From: Marinoscillum sp. 108
Lineage (GTDB): Bacteria; Bacteroidota; Bacteroidia; Cytophagales; Cyclobacteriaceae
Assembly: GCF_902506655.1 (NCBI RefSeq)
Contig: NZ_LR734808.1
Coordinates: 2,418,001-2,482,000, forward strand
DNA: 64,000 nucleotides
Reading direction: 5' to 3'
The position numbers and the translations under genes were made by a program. Below the pieces are notes generated by a model. The model was not told where the DNA came from. It worked only from the letters and a program-made list of their open reading frames with translations, and made no database searches. Below are positions 61,826 to 64,000 of the stretch, one piece after another; positions within the stretch are counted from its first letter, which is position 1; each line of letters opens with the position of its first letter.

Positions 61826-63262
61826 TTACCAATCAAGGAATTTAATAATTTCTGCAATGTTATTCAATATTTCCGGCCTAAAGAAAAACCACAACAAACC
61901 GGAGGTGAAAATAGTTGCAATTATCCGCTGACTGACAGGGATTCCTACCTGAAGGTCGCTTATTTCTTGTTTAAGAAAAAAGAAATAAGGGATTTTCAGA
62001 TAAAAGAAAAGGGAGAAAATAACACTCAAAATCGCTACGATCAAATAAGTAAGCATCACCGGATCACCCACCTGCTGATACCAGTCCCACATCACTGTAA
62101 ACAGGTAAAATTTAGCAGTGAACCCTACTGTGGGTGGAAGGCCGATCAAAGCGATCATCACTACTACCATCAACCCACCCATATAAGCCTCGGTTTTTGA
62201 AAGTCCCGAGAAATGATTGATCTCTGTTTTGCCATGAATTTCGAAAACGGAAACCAGATAAAATACAGCTACATTCATCATGGCATAAACCACCGCATAC
62301 CAGGCAAAGGCCACCGCACCATTTTCAAACGGAATGAGCAAGGTCACTAAAATAAATCCCGAATGAGCAATGGCCCCGTACGCAATCATCCGCTTAACAT
62401 TGGTCTGCCCCAAAGCGCCAAGTGTGCCAAGAACGATTGTGAAGATGCCAATCACGGAAATGGTAACGTACAGCCAGTAAAGTTCCTGAACCCCCACAGT
62501 CATGAGGATTCGGTGAAGCAACACAAACCCACCCAACTTTGGAACTACTGAAAGTACCATTACGGCATCAGTTGGTGCTTCCTGATAGGCAGAGGGCACC
62601 CAAATGTGAAATGGAACTGCACTCACCTTGAAGAGTATTCCGCCAATGAAAAGTAAAATTCCCACGTTCAGGAGCACCGGATCTCCCGTCAGGTGAAGAT
62701 CCATTTCAGAAAGCGACAGAGTCCCCGTAAAACCGTAAATAAGTGACATTCCGTAAAGCGCCAGTGCAGACGTGACGCCCCCAAAAATGAGGTATTTCAT
62801 TCCAGCCTCAAAAGCTCCCTTCCTAAAATTGAAATTGGTGAGCATGTAGGCCGAAAACGATGTAAGCTCTACCGCCAGATAGATCACCAGGAGGTGATTG
62901 ACAGAGAGCATCAGAGTACTACCTAATATCAGAGAAAGAATCAGAAAATAATACTCAGACCGGTGCCTTTCGGCTGTAGGAAAAAACACAATCCACAGTG
63001 AGGTCACGCCAAACAAAAGTTTCATGATTTGCCCCATTGAATCAGTCACCAGCGTTTGGTCAAATAAAAATCCAGAAACACCATCTACCTGAACCAACCA
63101 CATGGCCACCAAGATGACCACCACGTAGATCACCCGACTCACCAGAGTTTGCTTCCATACAAGACCGGCCATCAACAGAATAAGGGCACCTGCAGCCAGC
63201 GAAATTTCAAAACTCAGGCCTCCGAGACTGTCTAAAATATTGGTGAGCTGATTGGTGAGCAT
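61826..63262 (-). CDS. nuoN: NADH-quinone oxidoreductase subunit N
   Basis: The 478-residue polytopic membrane protein is a proton-pumping antiporter-like subunit of respiratory complex I. It has about 14 membrane helices with the conserved segments LLVIYLAVELTSFSAYMLTN, the Lys-containing ILFKVSAVPFHIWVPSAYQE, and IAYGAIAHSGFILVTLLIPF. It starts three bases after nuoM. This is the distal end of the nuo operon. Confidence 0.95.
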   Translation of the reverse strand: MLTNQLTNILDSLGGLSFEISLAAGALILLMAGLVWKQTLVSRVIYVVVILVAMWLVQVDGVSGFLFDQTLVTDSMGQIMKLLFGVTSLWIVFFPTAERHRSEYYFLILSLILGSTLMLSVNHLLVIYLAVELTSFSAYMLTNFNFRKGAFEAGMKYLIFGGVTSALALYGMSLIYGFTGTLSLSEMDLHLTGDPVLLNVGILLFIGGILFKVSAVPFHIWVPSAYQEAPTDAVMVLSVVPKLGGFVLLHRILMTVGVQELYWLYVTISVIGIFTIVLGTLGALGQTNVKRMIAYGAIAHSGFILVTLLIPFENGAVAFAWYAVVYAMMNVAVFYLVSVFEIHGKTEINHFSGLSKTEAYMGGLMVVVMIALIGLPPTVGFTAKFYLFTVMWDWYQQVGDPVMLTYLIVAILSVIFSLFFYLKIPYFFFLKQEISDLQVGIPVSQRIIATIFTSGLLWFFFRPEILNNIAEIIKFLDW

Positions 63263-63265
63263 GGT

Positions 63266-64000
63266 CTATTTATTTAGGAAATAGTGCCCCTGATCCAGCA
63301 CACGCTCTACAAAAAACTGAATGGAATTGTCGATGGGATCAAGAATCAGTGAAGGAAACACCCCGAAGAGCACTACCAATACTGCCAGCGGAGCCAGCAT
63401 CAACCATTCCCGAATAGTGAGATCCCGCATTAAAGACTCCCATTCGCGCTCCCTGGTCCAGAACTTACCAAAAAACATCCGCTGAAGGGTCCACAGATAA
63501 TACCCGGCTGAAATGATAATCCCGAGCACGGCCACCATACCTATCCATCTCGGGAATATGCCCGTGAGCGACTCTGTGCCGATGGCCCCCATAAGTACCA
63601 AAACTTCTCCAACAAATCCGGAGAGTCCAGGCAGCCCCAAAGAGGCAAAAAAGAATAAAACCACGAAAAAGGTATATTGAGGCATTTTACTCGCTAGGCC
63701 ACTCAGGTTTTCAATTTGCCGATCATGGGTGCGGTCATAGATCACCCCTACTATCAGGAACAATGCTCCGGAAATAAAGCCGTGGGATACCATCTGAAAC
63801 AATGAACCGGAAACGCCTTCGCTGGTGATCGCTGCCAGACCAAGCAGGACAAACCCCATGTGGGAGACGGAAGAATAGGCAATCAATTTTTTAATGTCAT
63901 TCTGAGCCATGGCCACCAGGCCACCATAGATAATAGAGATCAACCCAATGACGGCCACTGGATAAGCCATGGAGATTGCTGCATCCGGGAAAATGGCATA
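63266..64000 (-). CDS. nuoM: NADH-quinone oxidoreductase subunit M, C-terminal part
   Basis: The 244 residues visible belong to the C-terminal half; the frame remains open at the window edge, so the gene begins upstream. The conserved KKLIAYSSVSHMGFVLLGLA, FQMVSHGFISGALFLIVGVI and the GLPGLSGFVGEVLVLMG segment define NuoM. NuoM is one of the antiporter-like proton-translocating subunits of complex I. It precedes nuoN in the usual gene order. Confidence 0.95.
   Translation of the reverse strand, partial: YAIFPDAAISMAYPVAVIGLISIIYGGLVAMAQNDIKKLIAYSSVSHMGFVLLGLAAITSEGVSGSLFQMVSHGFISGALFLIVGVIYDRTHDRQIENLSGLASKMPQYTFFVVLFFFASLGLPGLSGFVGEVLVLMGAIGTESLTGIFPRWIGMVAVLGIIISAGYYLWTLQRMFFGKFWTREREWESLMRDLTIREWLMLAPLAVLVVLFGVFPSLILDPIDNSIQFFVERVLDQGHYFLNK

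Overview
The window reads as chromosomal DNA of a Bacteroidota bacterium, most likely a gliding, aerobic Cytophagales-type organism. The evidence is a PorP/SprF-family type IX secretion protein, proteins carrying type A and type B type IX C-terminal sorting domains, a TonB-dependent receptor paired with a DUF4249 lipoprotein, DUF4199 and DUF3857 families, NADH-quinone oxidoreductase subunits, and several matches to the Bacteroidota promoter pattern TTTG-N19-TAnnTTTG. I saw no tRNA, rRNA, CRISPR array, insertion sequence or prophage.

Layout. 1-9.8 kb: the end of an unknown gene, a LuxR-type regulator, an ATP-cone/Mrr-like nuclease, two adjacent DUF3857/transglutaminase-like exported proteins, a possible degraded gene, membrane proteins and a K+ channel with an RCK domain. 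9.2-11.6 kb: a three-gene operon (M48 protease, membrane-anchored LuxR-type regulator, DUF4199). 11.7-25.8 kb: surface and secretion genes (acidic lipoprotein, DUF4249 plus TonB receptor, PorP/SprF, a 1409-residue type B cargo protein, a type A Asp-box protein). 25.9-35.4 kb: housekeeping genes (Sua5/YrdC, pgk, recQ, comEC, phoH, SAM hydroxide adenosyltransferase). 36.2-41.0 kb: a tight operon of a 976-residue protein with a degenerate AAA-like module and two MscS channels. 41-46 kb: M3 peptidase, CorA, Ca2+/Na+ antiporter, YwbE. 46-51.3 kb: gluconate/ketodeoxygluconate metabolism (gntK, eda, PPi-type phosphofructokinase, kdgK) facing a divergent LacI-type regulator with candidate operators. 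51.5-54.2 kb: thiL, methylmalonyl-CoA epimerase, an IscA-type protein. 55.1-59.8 kb: a sulfite-reduction and siroheme operon with an elaborate leader. 59.9-64 kb: a PurF-like amidotransferase and nuoN/nuoM.

The most striking element is the leader of the sulfur operon on the minus strand (about 59760 down to 59313). A SAM-I type riboswitch is followed by a 27-codon reading frame ending in six consecutive Cys codons. Then comes a second short frame with 11 Cys in 30 residues, followed by a terminator hairpin just before the sulfite reductase gene. A 7-bp alternative pairing begins three bases after the second stop codon and is mutually exclusive with the terminator. This is the architecture expected of cysteine-sensing transcription attenuation stacked on SAM sensing. 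The second candidate system is the pseudo-ATPase plus two MscS channels, whose genes are separated by single bases.
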